From Brevibacillus parabrevis (lineage in GTDB: Bacteria; Bacillota; Bacilli; Brevibacillales; Brevibacillaceae), in NCBI RefSeq assembly GCF_003710905.1, contig NZ_RHHV01000029.1:1-63959 (forward strand): DNA of 63,959 nucleotides. The letters run 5' to 3'. Of this stretch, positions 7,553-17,056 are shown piece after piece; positions within the stretch are counted from its first letter, which is position 1, and every line of letters starts with the position of its first letter. A program made the translations under genes and the position numbers. Below the pieces are notes generated by a model. The model was not told the origin of the DNA, did not search any database, and was given only the letters and a program-made list of their open reading frames with translations.

Positions 7553-8346
7553 GCTCGCCACCATCCAATCGTAATCGCCAGCAAAACGCCTGCAACGGCC
7601 ATTCCTGCATCTCGCCAGGAAAAGGCAAGCTTGTGCAGTCGGGTCCGTCCGACACCTCCGCGATATCCTCTGGCTTCCATAGCGAGAGCAAGATCCTCTG
7701 CCCGGCGAAACGCGCTGACGAACAGCGGAATCGCGATCGGTATCAGATTCTGCGCGCGTTTTATCAGGCTGCCACTCGTAAAGTTGGCTCCTCTGGCAGT
7801 CTGCGCCTTGATGATTTTGTCCGTCTCTTCCATCAACGTAGGTATGAAACGGATCGCAATCGACATCATCAGGGCAATATCGTGCACAGGGACGCCAATC
7901 CGGGCAAATGGGCCAAGCAGACGTTCAAGCCCCTCCGTCAAATCGATGGGCGAGGTGGTCAGCGTCAGCAAAGAGCTGATGATCACCAGCAACCCAAGAC
8001 GGAAGGAAATGAAGATTGCTTGCTGCACCCCGCGTTCCTCCACAGTAAACCAGCCCCACTGGAAGTAGACGGTACCGCCTTTGGTCATGAAAATGTGCAG
8101 GACGATGGTGAACACGATCAGTATCCAGACAGGCTTCAAGCTTTTCAGAATATAGCCAAGCGAGAGCCTGGACAGCAGTCCGGCATACAGCGTAAAAGCG
8201 ATCAATACTGCGTACGTTAACGCATTGTTAGCCAAAAAGACTAACGTGGCAAAAAGAATAATAAAGAGCAGTTTGCTTCGCGGATCAGCGCGATGTAAAA
8301 AGGAATGCCCAGGTACGTATTGACCAATGGCTATATTTTGCAGCAT
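7549..8346 (-). CDS. ecfT: ECF transporter transmembrane subunit EcfT
   Basis: 265 aa with about five to six membrane segments and the two coupling-helix Ala-Arg-Gly signatures (TARGAN and EARGYRGG) that contact the two ATPases. Scaffold subunit of a group II energy-coupling factor importer, which pairs with interchangeable substrate-binding S components encoded elsewhere; none lies in this window. Starts 2 bp after the ecfA2 stop and overlaps truA by 4 bp. Confidence 0.96.
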   Translation of the reverse strand: MLQNIAIGQYVPGHSFLHRADPRSKLLFIILFATLVFLANNALTYAVLIAFTLYAGLLSRLSLGYILKSLKPVWILIVFTIVLHIFMTKGGTVYFQWGWFTVEERGVQQAIFISFRLGLLVIISSLLTLTTSPIDLTEGLERLLGPFARIGVPVHDIALMMSIAIRFIPTLMEETDKIIKAQTARGANFTSGSLIKRAQNLIPIAIPLFVSAFRRAEDLALAMEARGYRGGVGRTRLHKLAFSWRDAGMAVAGVLLAITIGWWRA

Positions 8347-8348
8347 GC

Positions 8349-9221
8349 CTAGCCCTCCTTTGGTACGGAAAGACGTTCCAGCAGATGGGCAATCAACTCT
8401 TCTTCCCGATAGACGGAGTTCGGCAGACCTTCCTTGTCCGGCAGCATCTGATTCAGCCTCGACACAAACGCAACCGTCTCAGGCACATCCATAGCCAGCT
8501 CGCGGAGTCGTTCTGCCTGCATGAAGACTTCATCCGGCTTGCCCTGCAAAGCCACTTTTCCCTGCGCCAGCACGAGCATATAGTCGGCATACCTCGCCGC
8601 CTCTTCCATGCTGTGAGTGACCAGGAGCGTCGTCAGCTTCTGCTCCTGATGAATGCGGTAGATCGCTTCGAGGATCAAATTGCGCCCTTCTGGGTCCAAA
8701 CCGGCTGTCGGCTCGTCCAAAACGAGAACTTTCGGCTGCATGGCCAGAACACCCGCCAGCGCTACACGCCGCATTTGCCCTCCGCTCATGTGAAACGGGG
8801 AGCGATCCTTGACTTTTTCGTAATCCAGACCAACGATCTCAAGAGCTTCCCGCACCCTGGCATCCACCATCGCTTCCGGCAATTCAAAGTTTGAAGGCCC
8901 AAAGGCAACATCCTTCGCTACCGTTTCCTCAAACAATTGATGTTCCGGGTACTGGAAAACAAGACCGATATCCCGCCTTTGCTCATGCGGCAATCGCTGC
9001 TTCGCGGTGATTACCGTATCACCCAAGGTTATTTTCCCGGCGCTTGGCAAAAGCAAGCCGTTCAAATGCTGGATCAATGTCGACTTGCCGGAGCCTGTTT
9101 GCCCGATAATCCCTACAAAAGACCCCGATGGAATCATAAACGAGATGTCGTGCAAGGCTATACGCTCAAACGGTGTTCCTTTTCCGTAAACATGGCTTAC
9201 CTGGTCAAAAGTAATCTGCAT
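8349..9221 (-). CDS. ecfA2: ECF transporter ATP-binding subunit EcfA2
   Basis: 290-aa ABC ATPase: Walker A GQTGSGKST, Q-loop FQYPEHQLF, signature MSGGQMRR, Walker B VLVLDEPTAGLDP, His-switch VTHS. Together with EcfA1 it powers vitamin uptake through EcfT. Its start overlaps the 3' end of ecfA1 by 25 bp, with GGTGGAG upstream of the ATG, so the two are probably translated in coupled fashion. Assigned A2 by order and by the normal DEPT Walker B. Confidence 0.95.
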   Translation of the reverse strand: MQITFDQVSHVYGKGTPFERIALHDISFMIPSGSFVGIIGQTGSGKSTLIQHLNGLLLPSAGKITLGDTVITAKQRLPHEQRRDIGLVFQYPEHQLFEETVAKDVAFGPSNFELPEAMVDARVREALEIVGLDYEKVKDRSPFHMSGGQMRRVALAGVLAMQPKVLVLDEPTAGLDPEGRNLILEAIYRIHQEQKLTTLLVTHSMEEAARYADYMLVLAQGKVALQGKPDEVFMQAERLRELAMDVPETVAFVSRLNQMLPDKEGLPNSVYREEELIAHLLERLSVPKEG

Positions 9222-10048
9222 ACGTGCTCCACCAGCTCCTCTTGGTGCAGTACAAACGGGAGATCAATTCCTTTGGAAGCCAGCACATGCCGAATCCGGA
9301 CAGCGAATGGAACATCCAGTCCGACTTTCTTCAAACGCTCGACCTGATTAAACACCTCTTCAGGCGTTCCTTCCATCAGAACTTCTCCGGCATTCATCAC
9401 GACGACCCGGTCTGAGTAGATCGCTTCATCCGGGAAATGCGTAATATTGATGATGGTAATCCCTTCGTCACGATTCAAGGTCTTCACCAGTTGCAGCACT
9501 TCCTGTCTGCCCTGGGGGTCCAGCATAGCTGTCGCTTCATCCAAAATGATGACCGATGGCCGCATTGCCATGATTCCGGCAATCGCCACGCGCTGCTTTT
9601 GTCCCCCTGACAAGCGGTGCGGCTGTGCCAGCAAGTACGCCTCCATCCCTACCGAAGCCAATGCCTCATCAATACGCTGCCGCATCTGCTCGGGATCAAC
9701 CCCCATGTTTTCAAGCCCGAAGGCGACATCATCCTCCACGGTAGCCCCGACAATCTGATTGTCAGGGTTTTGGAAGACCATGCCTACATGACGGCGTATC
9801 TCCCAGACCATCTCTCCCTTGGCAGTATCCATGCCAGCGACAAGCACCCTCCCGCCTTCAGGAAGCAATAAGGCGTTCATCAGCTTCGCCATCGTAGACT
9901 TGCCGGACCCGTTATGGCCCAGTACGGACACAAAGGAACCTTTTTGAATGGTCAGATCGACATCCTTCAATACAAGAACGTGACTGCCATTCTCTCCATC
10001 GTAGGAATACGAAACATCTTGCAGTGCCAGCAGGCTCTCTTCATTCAT
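9197..10048 (-). CDS. ecfA1: ECF transporter ATP-binding subunit EcfA1
   Basis: 283-aa ABC ATPase: Walker A GHNGSGKST (44-52), Q-loop FQNPDNQIVG, signature LSGGQKQR, Walker B VIILDEATAMLDP, His-switch ITHF. The Ala in place of Pro after DE is common in EcfA1. First gene of the ecf module; GGGGAGG lies upstream of the ATG. About 180 bp separate it from rplQ, including a probable terminator. Confidence 0.95.
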   Translation of the reverse strand: MNEESLLALQDVSYSYDGENGSHVLVLKDVDLTIQKGSFVSVLGHNGSGKSTMAKLMNALLLPEGGRVLVAGMDTAKGEMVWEIRRHVGMVFQNPDNQIVGATVEDDVAFGLENMGVDPEQMRQRIDEALASVGMEAYLLAQPHRLSGGQKQRVAIAGIMAMRPSVIILDEATAMLDPQGRQEVLQLVKTLNRDEGITIINITHFPDEAIYSDRVVVMNAGEVLMEGTPEEVFNQVERLKKVGLDVPFAVRIRHVLASKGIDLPFVLHQEELVEHVCRLLLTR

Positions 10049-10102
10049 GAGGTGTTTCCTCCCCAGCCTTCAACAGACCAGCAGGATTTCTCCAGACAGA
10101 AA

Positions 10103-10158
10103 GAAAAAAAGGGTTGAATCAGAGTCCAGCCTATGACCAGATCTGCCCCCACCCTTTT
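10103..10158 (-). terminator. probable terminator after the rpoA-rplQ transcript
   Basis: Minus-strand AAAAGGGT pairs with AACCCTTTT, which runs into a T7 tract (10105-10111). The loop is long (about 35 nt) and may contain smaller stems, so efficiency is unclear. Confidence 0.55.
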
Positions 10159-10229
10159 CACGGTCAATTACCACCGGTGCCGAGGTTGTGTCTCGCTCCC
10201 AATGTCAAACGACCAATTTCTATCCACTA

Positions 10230-10610
10230 TTAAACAAATTCGATGTACGCCATTGGAGCAGCGTCGCCGCGGCGAGGGCCGGCTTTCAGGATACGAGTGT
10301 ATCCACCGTTGCGCTCTTTGAAGCGTGGCGCGATTTCATCGAACAGTTTTTGTACAGCATCGCGACCTTCTGCGTTCGCAACTTCTTTACGAACGTAAGC
10401 AGCCACTTGACGACGAGCATGCAGATCGCCGCGTTTCGCGAGCGTGATCATTTTCTCAGCGATTGGGCGCAGTTCTTTCGCCTTCATCTCTGTAGTTTCG
10501 ATACGCTCGTTGATGATCAGGTCAGTTACCAAGTCGCGGAACAACGCTTTACGAGCTGAACTACGACGACCCAATTTACGGTATGCCATTGTCTTTACCT
10601 CCCTTTTCAA
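10230..10610 (-). CDS. rplQ: 50S ribosomal protein L17 (bL17)
   Basis: 126 aa. If the first Met of the frame is used the product starts MKREVKTMAYRKLGRRS; the conserved start MAYRKLGR is at 10589, which has AAGGGAGG upstream and is the likelier initiation site (119 aa, near the B. subtilis length). L17 borders the peptide exit tunnel. Last gene of the S10-spc-alpha superoperon, 106 bp after rpoA. Confidence 0.97.
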   Translation of the reverse strand: MKREVKTMAYRKLGRRSSARKALFRDLVTDLIINERIETTEMKAKELRPIAEKMITLAKRGDLHARRQVAAYVRKEVANAEGRDAVQKLFDEIAPRFKERNGGYTRILKAGPRRGDAAPMAYIEFV

Positions 10611-10716
10611 GCTGGCAACACTACGTAGAAACCTCTACTGTCGGGAAGCCAGATCTGTAATCCCCCTAAAGGGACTGACTTGAGAGAACAAAAGCTTGCC
10701 TTTTGGAATTGCTACT

Positions 10717-11661
10717 CTAGTCGTCGCTACGCAGGGAAAGTCCCAGCTCAGCCAGCTTTTCCTGCACTTCTTCCAGAGATTTGCGACCCAAGTTGCGCAC
10801 TTTCATCATGTCCTCTTCGGTCTTCTGCGTCAGCTCTTGCACGGTGTTGATACCGGCACGCTTCAAGCAGTTGTAGGAACGAACAGAAAGGTCCAGCTCT
10901 TCGATAGTCATCTCCAAAACTTTTTCCTTTTTGTCTTCCTCTTTTTCAACCATGATTTCAGCATCTTTCGCCTCATCGGTCAGACCGACAAACAGGTTCA
11001 AGTGCTCCGTCATGATTTTGGCGCCGAGACTTACGGCTTCTTCCGGACTGATACTGCCGTTTGTCCAAACCTCAAGTGTCAACTTATCATAGTTGGTCAT
11101 TTGCCCTACGCGGGTATTTTCCACTTGATAGTTAACGCGCTTGATCGGCGTGTAGATCGAATCAATCGGAATCACACCAATAGGCAGATCCTCGGATTTG
11201 TTTCCATCTGATTGAACATAACCACGACCACGTCCAGCTGTCATGCGGATATGCAGACGACCGCCATTGGCCAACGTTGCAATATGAAGATCAGGGTTTA
11301 AGACCTCCACATCACTGTCAGCACGGATATCTCCCGCTTTGACAACGCCTTCGCCTTCTGCATCGATCTCGATTACTTTTTCTTCATCGGAATGGATCTT
11401 CAGCGCCAAGCCTTTGATGTTCAGGATGATCTCGGTTACATCTTCAACGACGCCTTCCACTGTCGAGAACTCGTGAAGAACCCCATCGATTTGAACAGTA
11501 CGAACTGCCGCGCCTGGCAAGGACGAAAGAAGAATTCGTCTCAGCGAGTTGCCAAGGGTAGTTCCGTATCCGCGCTCCAGAGGTTCTACAACAAATTTCC
11601 CATACGAGTTGTCGTCGCTTACTTCCACAACCTCGATTTTTGGTTTTTCTATTTCTATCAT
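10717..11661 (-). CDS. rpoA: DNA-directed RNA polymerase subunit alpha
   Basis: 314 aa, standard length. N-terminal dimerisation domain (about 1-228) with the [13 protein letters not shown] and [13 protein letters not shown] segments that nucleate core assembly, an acidic linker (EKEEDKKEK), and the C-terminal domain with [17 protein letters not shown], which binds UP elements and activators such as CRP- or Spx-type regulators. 156 bp after rpsK, with AAGGAGGG before the ATG. Confidence 0.99.
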
Positions 11662-11817
11662 TAAACAAACCCTCCTTCAAAACGTCGAAATCCTTGGGTG
11701 GGCCGCATACGTGCCCACTCAGGAATTTCCCCGGCGGTTTACCGTTTGCGTGCATGACAAGCTATAAATCAGAATTTACCATTCTAGTATGGACATGTTC
11801 TGAACAATATAAACCAG

Positions 11818-12219
11818 TTACACGCGGCGACGTTTTGGTGGACGGCAACCGTTGTGCGGAATTGGCGTCACGTCTTTAATCATGTTCACTTCAAGACCAG
11901 TTGCTTGCAGGGAACGGATCGCTGCTTCACGACCAGCACCTGGGCCTTTTACCGATACTTCAAGGGAACGCATGCCATGTTCCATAGCAACACGTGCAGC
12001 CGCTTCAGCAGCCATTTGTGCAGCAAATGGAGTGCTTTTACGGGAGCCTTTGAAGCCGAGGGAACCAGCGCTGGACCAAGAGATCGCGTTACCGTGTGGA
12101 TCTGTAATGGTTACGATCGTGTTGTTGAAAGTAGAGCGGATATGTGCTACGCCGACTTCAACATTTTTACGATCACGACGACGGGTACGAGTTGCTGTAG
12201 CCTGTTTTCTTTTCGCCAT
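11818..12219 (-). CDS. rpsK: 30S ribosomal protein S11 (uS11)
   Basis: 133 aa. Contains HIRSTFNNTIVTITD and the basic C terminus PHNGCRPPKRRRV. Lies on the 30S platform next to the mRNA exit and the anti-Shine-Dalgarno. Follows rpsM by 16 bp in the alpha operon. Confidence 0.98.
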   Translation of the reverse strand: MAKRKQATATRTRRRDRKNVEVGVAHIRSTFNNTIVTITDPHGNAISWSSAGSLGFKGSRKSTPFAAQMAAEAAARVAMEHGMRSLEVSVKGPGAGREAAIRSLQATGLEVNMIKDVTPIPHNGCRPPKRRRV

Positions 12220-12235
12220 GTCAGTTTACCCTCCT

Positions 12236-12604
12236 TTACTTCTTCTTGTTTGCTACCGTACGACGTGGACCTTTACGTGTACGAGCATTTGTTTTAGAGC
12301 GTTGACCACGAACTGGCAGTCCACGACGGTGACGGATTCCACGGAAGCATCCGATTTCCATCAAACGTTTGATGTTCAGGGAAATCTCACGACGGAGATC
12401 GCCTTCCACCTTAACGGTTTTGTCGATGTACTCACGCAGTTTGCTAACTTCATCTTCTGTCAGATCGCGAACACGAGTGTTCACGTCTACGCCAGTGGCA
12501 GACAGAATTTTTTTAGACGTGGGGCGGCCAATACCAAAAATGTAGGTAAGAGCAACTTCAACGCGTTTTTCGCGCGGCAAGTCTACGCCTGCAATACGTG
12601 CCAT
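12236..12604 (-). CDS. rpsM: 30S ribosomal protein S13 (uS13)
   Basis: 122 aa. Starts MARIAGVDLPREKRVE and ends NARTRKGPRRTVANKKK. Forms the head contact with the 50S subunit and the P-site tRNA. 21 bp after rpmJ, strong AGGAGGTG at its start. Confidence 0.98.
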   Translation of the reverse strand: MARIAGVDLPREKRVEVALTYIFGIGRPTSKKILSATGVDVNTRVRDLTEDEVSKLREYIDKTVKVEGDLRREISLNIKRLMEIGCFRGIRHRRGLPVRGQRSKTNARTRKGPRRTVANKKK

Positions 12605-12625
12605 GTGTCAGAAGCACCTCCTTGT

Positions 12626-12739
12626 TTACCCTTGTTTTTGCTTATGCTTAGGATTTTCACAAATAACCATTACGTTACCTTTACGACGGATAACCTTGCA
12701 TTTCTCGCAGATCGGTTTAACCGAAGGTCTCACTTTCAT
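12626..12739 (-). CDS. rpmJ: 50S ribosomal protein L36 (bL36)
   Basis: 37 aa, read directly from the sequence: MKVRPSVKPICEKCKVIRRK, then GNVMVICENPKHKQKQG. It keeps the complete zinc site C11, C14, C27 and H32, so this is the zinc-dependent form. GGGAGG lies before the ATG. Placed between infA and rpsM as in most Bacillota. Confidence 0.97.
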   Translation of the reverse strand: MKVRPSVKPICEKCKVIRRKGNVMVICENPKHKQKQG

Positions 12740-12773
12740 GGTTCTTGCCTCCCTTTTCTAGGGGTTTTGCTTA

Positions 12774-12992
12774 CTATTTATAGCGGTACGTAATACGTCC
12801 GCGGGTCAAGTCGTACGGCGACAGTTCAACAGTTACTTTATCCCCCGGCAGGATACGGATAAAGTGCATGCGGATTTTTCCGGACACGTGAGCAAGGACT
12901 TTGTGTCCATTCTCCAATTCTACTCGAAACATAGCATTCGGCAAAGGCTCAATTACTGTGCCTTCTACCTCAATTACATCATCTTTTGCCAT
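12774..12992 (-). CDS. infA: translation initiation factor IF-1
   Basis: 72 aa, an S1-like OB fold with KVLAHVSGKIRMHFIRILPGD. Binds the 30S A site during initiation. AGGAGAG upstream of the ATG. The 117 bp between map and infA hold no convincing gene; some Bacillus carry a small KOW protein here, which is absent. Confidence 0.98.
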   Translation of the reverse strand: MAKDDVIEVEGTVIEPLPNAMFRVELENGHKVLAHVSGKIRMHFIRILPGDKVTVELSPYDLTRGRITYRYK

Positions 12993-13109
12993 GGTAAACT
13001 CTCCTTTCTTCTGCTCTTCAGTCGGACCATGAGTTTTGCGAAATGATCACACAACGAACTTATCGTCGACACGTTGGACGACAATCCCGAATCACTCGGA
13101 ACTCCCGCT

Positions 13110-13856
13110 TTATGTTCGTGTAAAAATCTCATAGCCATCTTCCGTAATCGCGATGGTGTGTTCAAAATGAGCACATGTTTTCCGATCCAATGTTACTACC
13201 GTCCAATTGTCCTCCAATGTGCGGACATAACGTTCGCCGGCATTTACCATTGGCTCAATTGCCAACACCATGCCTGGTTTTAACCTCGGCCCCCGATCAG
13301 GAGGACCGTAGTTAGGAACCTGCGGATCTTCGTGCAAGTTTTGCCCAATCCCATGCCCCACATACTCGCGGACGAGTGTGAAGCCGGCAGCTTCTGCATG
13401 AACTTGAATCGCATGTGAGATATCAGACAATCGTCCACCAGGAACAGCTTTTTCAAGCCCCTTGAAGAGCGATTCTTCCGTTACCCGCAACAGCTTTTCA
13501 TTCTCTGCTGAAATCTTGCCGACCGGATACGTCCAAGCGGAGTCTCCATGGTACCCTTGGAACTGAGCACCGATGTCGATACTGATGATGTCTCCCTCTT
13601 GCAACGCCCGTTTCCCTGGGATCCCGTGTACGAGTTCTTCATTGACTGAAGCACAGATACTACCTGGAAAGCCACCGTAGCCTTTAAATGATGGAACTGC
13701 TCCCATGCTGCGAATAAATGTCTCGGCAATTTCGTCTAGCTGCTTTGTCGTGACACCAGGCTTAATTGCCTTGGCCAGTTCTTGATGGGTGAGTGCGACG
13801 ATACGACCAGCTTCGCGCATAACCTCAAGTTCTGCTTTCGACTTCAGGATAATCAT
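13110..13856 (-). CDS. map: type I methionine aminopeptidase
   Basis: 248 aa. Removes the initiator Met from new proteins. The dinuclear metal ligands are visible: Asp in SIDIG, Asp in YHGDSAWT, His in GHGIGQNLHEDP, Glu in AIEPMV and the final Glu in the HTIAITEDG segment; the substrate-binding His is in ELVHGIPG. No zinc-finger N-terminal extension. Starts 7 bp after adk. Confidence 0.97.
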   Translation of the reverse strand: MIILKSKAELEVMREAGRIVALTHQELAKAIKPGVTTKQLDEIAETFIRSMGAVPSFKGYGGFPGSICASVNEELVHGIPGKRALQEGDIISIDIGAQFQGYHGDSAWTYPVGKISAENEKLLRVTEESLFKGLEKAVPGGRLSDISHAIQVHAEAAGFTLVREYVGHGIGQNLHEDPQVPNYGPPDRGPRLKPGMVLAIEPMVNAGERYVRTLEDNWTVVTLDRKTCAHFEHTIAITEDGYEIFTRT

Positions 13857-13863
13857 TCGGCAA

Positions 13864-14514
13864 TTACCCTCTTAGCAATGACTTAATTTCCGCAAACACT
13901 ACCTGGATATCTTGTTCCCCATTGATATCTCGCAGGAGTTCCTGTGCGGAGTAGTAGTCGATGAGTGGCTGAGTCTGCGCGATGTTGACGTCAAGACGTT
14001 GTGTTACCACTTCGATCTTGTCATCTTCACGCTGATACAGCTTACCACCATCTTTGTCACACACGCCAGCCTCTTTTGGAGGATTGAACATCGTGTGATA
14101 GCTAGCTCCACATACAGGGCAGATCCAGCGACCGGTCAGACGTTCAATCAATTGCTCGCGATGAACGTTGATATTAATCACATGATCAATTTCGCGTCCC
14201 AGCTCTTTTACGGTAGCTGTCAACGCTTCCGCCTGTGGAACTGTGCGCGGAAATCCATCCAACAGGAAACCCTTTGCGCAGTCTTCCATCGAGAGGCGCT
14301 CCCGCACAATTCCGATGACTACTTCATCGGGAACAAGCAAACCTTTATCCATAAAGGATTTGGCTTGCAGTCCGAGCGGCGTTTCGTTTTTAACCGCAGC
14401 CCGGAACATGTCGCCAGTCGAAATGTGCGGGATATCAAACTCTTTTACGATACGTTCTGCCTGTGTTCCTTTACCGGCACCAGGCAGCCCCATCAGAATT
14501 ATATTCACGTCCAT
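13864..14514 (-). CDS. adk: adenylate kinase
   Basis: 216 aa. Interconverts ATP + AMP and 2 ADP. P-loop GLPGAGKGTQA near the N terminus, and a long LID domain with a structural zinc site of the Gram-positive type: CPVC, then CDKD (three Cys and one Asp). Second in secY-adk-map. Confidence 0.98.
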   Translation of the reverse strand: MDVNIILMGLPGAGKGTQAERIVKEFDIPHISTGDMFRAAVKNETPLGLQAKSFMDKGLLVPDEVVIGIVRERLSMEDCAKGFLLDGFPRTVPQAEALTATVKELGREIDHVININVHREQLIERLTGRWICPVCGASYHTMFNPPKEAGVCDKDGGKLYQREDDKIEVVTQRLDVNIAQTQPLIDYYSAQELLRDINGEQDIQVVFAEIKSLLRG

Positions 14515-14569
14515 TCCCTCCGTCCCATAAAGAAAAGCTACAGAGGCTTTTCTGTAAACATCTAAGTCA

Positions 14570-15865
14570 TTACTTGATAAACCCTTGGTAGTGGCGTTTG
14601 ATCATCTGGCTTTCGATCTGCTTCATTGTATCAAGGGCTACCCCGATCACAATCAAGAGCGAAGTGCCGCCGATGTAAATCTGCTGCGGCAAGTTAGCCA
14701 GCTTACTGAAGAAGAATGGCAAGATAGCAATTGCCATCAAGAACAAAGCGCCAGCCAATGTAAGGCGGTTTAGTGTACGAGTAATGTAAACCTCAGTGTT
14801 TTTACCGGGTCGGATACCAGGAATGTAACCGCCATTTTTTCTCATGTTCTCTGCCATTTGCACAGGATTGATCTGAACAAATGTGTAGAAATAGGTGAAC
14901 CCGAGAATCAAGATAGCGTACAACGTCATTCCCAACGGTTCATTGACTTGGAAGTTGCGATAGATCCAGTTGGCGAACCCTGTACCGGATGAATCCACCC
15001 AGAACTGTGCGATTGTCGAAGGGAACAGTACGAGCGAGACCGCAAAGATTACAGGAATAACACCCGCAGAGTTGATTTTCAGTGGAATGTGTGTGGATTG
15101 ACCACCGTACATTTTACGTCCAACCACTCGCTTCGCGTATTGCACTGGAATTTTACGAATCCCTTGCTGCATAAAGATAACCCCGACGATAATAGCGAGG
15201 ATCACCAGCAGAATGATCACAACTTTGACGATGCTGAAGAATACGTTTTGAGAAGGGTCAGCGAATTGCGTGGTGTAAATCGTCGTGATTCCGTGTGGAA
15301 TGTTCGCGACGATACCAGCAACGATCAGGATCGAAATCCCGTTACCGATACCCTTTTCCGTAATCTGTTCCCCCATCCACATCATGAATGCGGTCCCAGC
15401 CGTCAGTGTCAACGCAATGAGTGCATAGCTGCCAACGGAAGTGTCCTTGAGCAAGCCAGGCGCCATATTATTAAAACCGATCGTCATACCAACAGACTGA
15501 ATCAAGCCGAGGATGATCGTAGCGTAACGGGTAACAGTAGCAATCTTGCGACGGCCAACTTCCCCTTCGCGTGCCCATTGCGTCAGCTTAGGCACTACAT
15601 CCATCGACATCAGCTGCATGATAATCGAGGCCGTAATGTATGGCATGATACCCATGGCAAAAATCGAGAAGTTTTGCAGTGCTCCACCAGAGAAGGTGTT
15701 CAACAAGCCCAACAAGTGGTTTGTGTTCTGCTGAAACAGCTCGACGTTTACGTTAGGAACGGGTACAAAGCTTCCGATCCGGAAGACGACCAACATCATG
15801 AGAGTAAAAAGGATCTTACGACGTAAGTCGCCAATCTTAAAAATGTTAGTTAAGGACGCTAACAT
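14570..15865 (-). CDS. secY: preprotein translocase subunit SecY
   Basis: 431 aa with ten membrane segments, the pore of the Sec channel. Recognisable segments are FNIFSGGALQNFSIFALGIMPY-like near residue 60 (here TFSGGALQNFSIFAMG) and GIRPGKNTEVYI in the cytosolic loop that contacts SecA and the ribosome. Its ATG overlaps the rplO stop by one base (TAATG), so it is translated in coupling with L15. Partner SecE is at 43291-43539. Confidence 0.98.
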   Translation of the reverse strand: MLASLTNIFKIGDLRRKILFTLMMLVVFRIGSFVPVPNVNVELFQQNTNHLLGLLNTFSGGALQNFSIFAMGIMPYITASIIMQLMSMDVVPKLTQWAREGEVGRRKIATVTRYATIILGLIQSVGMTIGFNNMAPGLLKDTSVGSYALIALTLTAGTAFMMWMGEQITEKGIGNGISILIVAGIVANIPHGITTIYTTQFADPSQNVFFSIVKVVIILLVILAIIVGVIFMQQGIRKIPVQYAKRVVGRKMYGGQSTHIPLKINSAGVIPVIFAVSLVLFPSTIAQFWVDSSGTGFANWIYRNFQVNEPLGMTLYAILILGFTYFYTFVQINPVQMAENMRKNGGYIPGIRPGKNTEVYITRTLNRLTLAGALFLMAIAILPFFFSKLANLPQQIYIGGTSLLIVIGVALDTMKQIESQMIKRHYQGFIK

Positions 15866-16305
15866 TAGATCACCTCGGTTGTTCCACCGACTTGAGCGAT
15901 CTTCTCAGCAGCAGCTCCGGAGAACTTGTGAGCTTTAACGGTCAGCTTCACAGTCAGTTCACCGTTAGCAAGAACCTTAACACCGTCGCGCAGCGCGCTG
16001 ATAACACCTGTTTCTTTCAACAGTTCAGGCGTTACTACAGTACCCTCTTCGAAACGGTTCAGCGCGTCCAGGCTAACAATCGCAAATTCTTTGCGGCTGA
16101 TGTTAGTGAAACCACGCTTAGGCAGACGACGGTACAATGGGTTTTGACCACCCTCGAAACCTGGGCGTACACCGCCACCGGAACGAGCGTTTTGACCTTT
16201 GTGACCTTTACCAGCAGTTTTGCCAGTACCGCTACCGATACCGCGACCGATGCGCTTACGAGTGTGACGGGATCCTTCTGCAGGTTGCAGTTCATGCAAT
16301 TTCAT
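15865..16305 (-). CDS. rplO: 50S ribosomal protein L15 (uL15)
   Basis: 146 aa from the ATG at 16305 (AGGAGGTG 6 nt upstream), beginning [14 protein letters not shown]. Contains the Gly-rich arm [20 protein letters not shown] that threads into 23S rRNA. Overlaps secY by 1 bp. Confidence 0.98.
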
Positions 16306-16338
16306 ACGTTGCACCTCCTAACTGATTGAGATGTTCAA

Positions 16339-16524
16339 TTATGCTTCTACTTCTTTCACTTCAACCAAGTGCTTCACTTTGAAAACCATTCCACGAATTG
16401 CAGCGTTGTCTTCCTTCACTACAGTGGAGTTAATTTTGCGAAGACCAAGAGCTTTTACAGTATCTTGTTGGTCTACAGTGCGACCGATCAGGCTACGTTT
16501 GAGGGTGATTTGCAATTTTGCCAT
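16339..16524 (-). CDS. rpmD: 50S ribosomal protein L30 (uL30)
   Basis: 61 aa starting MAKLQITLKRSLIGR. The ATG at 16524 is 8 nt after AAGGAGG; an ATG two codons earlier is too close to that site. Lies 16 bp after rpsE. Confidence 0.97.
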   Translation of the reverse strand: MAKLQITLKRSLIGRTVDQQDTVKALGLRKINSTVVKEDNAAIRGMVFKVKHLVEVKEVEA

Positions 16525-16540
16525 GTTCATTCCCTCCTTA

Positions 16541-17038
16541 TTAACCCAACAACTCGTCAACAGTCTTACCGCGCAATTTCGCGACATCTTCCGCTGTTTT
16601 CAGGCGACCAAGGCCTTCCAGCGTAGCGTTGACCATGTTGATAGGATTGTTGGAACCAAGAGACTTACTCAAGATATCGCCTACACCAGCCAGTTCGAGT
16701 ACGGCACGAACAGGTCCGCCGGCGATAACACCTGTACCAGGGGCAGCAGGTTTGATGAGAACTTTACCAGCACCGAATTGGCACATAACTTCGTGTGGAA
16801 CAGTTGTTCCTCTCATCGGTACACGGATCAATTTTTTCTTAGCGTCGTCAATCGCTTTGCGAATGGCGTCTGGAACTTCTTGAGCTTTACCCATACCAGC
16901 ACCTACGTGGCCGTTACGGTCTCCCACAACAACCAGGGCGCTGAAGCTCATACGACGTCCACCTTTAACCGTTTTAGCTACGCGGTTAACAGCGACTACT
17001 TTTTCTTCGAGCTCTAATTTGCTAGGGTCGATACGCAT
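16541..17038 (-). CDS. rpsE: 30S ribosomal protein S5 (uS5)
   Basis: 165 aa. N-terminal dsRBD-like domain with VNRVAKTVKGGRRMSFSALV and the Gly-rich GAGMGKAQEVPDAI, C-terminal LRGKTVDEL. S5 is part of the mRNA helicase entry site and of decoding accuracy; the spectinomycin-contact loop (KTVKGGRRM) looks unaltered. Confidence 0.98.
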   Translation of the reverse strand: MRIDPSKLELEEKVVAVNRVAKTVKGGRRMSFSALVVVGDRNGHVGAGMGKAQEVPDAIRKAIDDAKKKLIRVPMRGTTVPHEVMCQFGAGKVLIKPAAPGTGVIAGGPVRAVLELAGVGDILSKSLGSNNPINMVNATLEGLGRLKTAEDVAKLRGKTVDELLG

Positions 17039-17056
17039 TCCTTACCCTCCTTGTTG

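Noticed and set aside
12974..13174. Small minus-strand frame between map and infA
   Set aside because: It overlaps both the infA start and the map end, has no good ribosome site and no likeness to the small KOW protein found here in some Bacillus.
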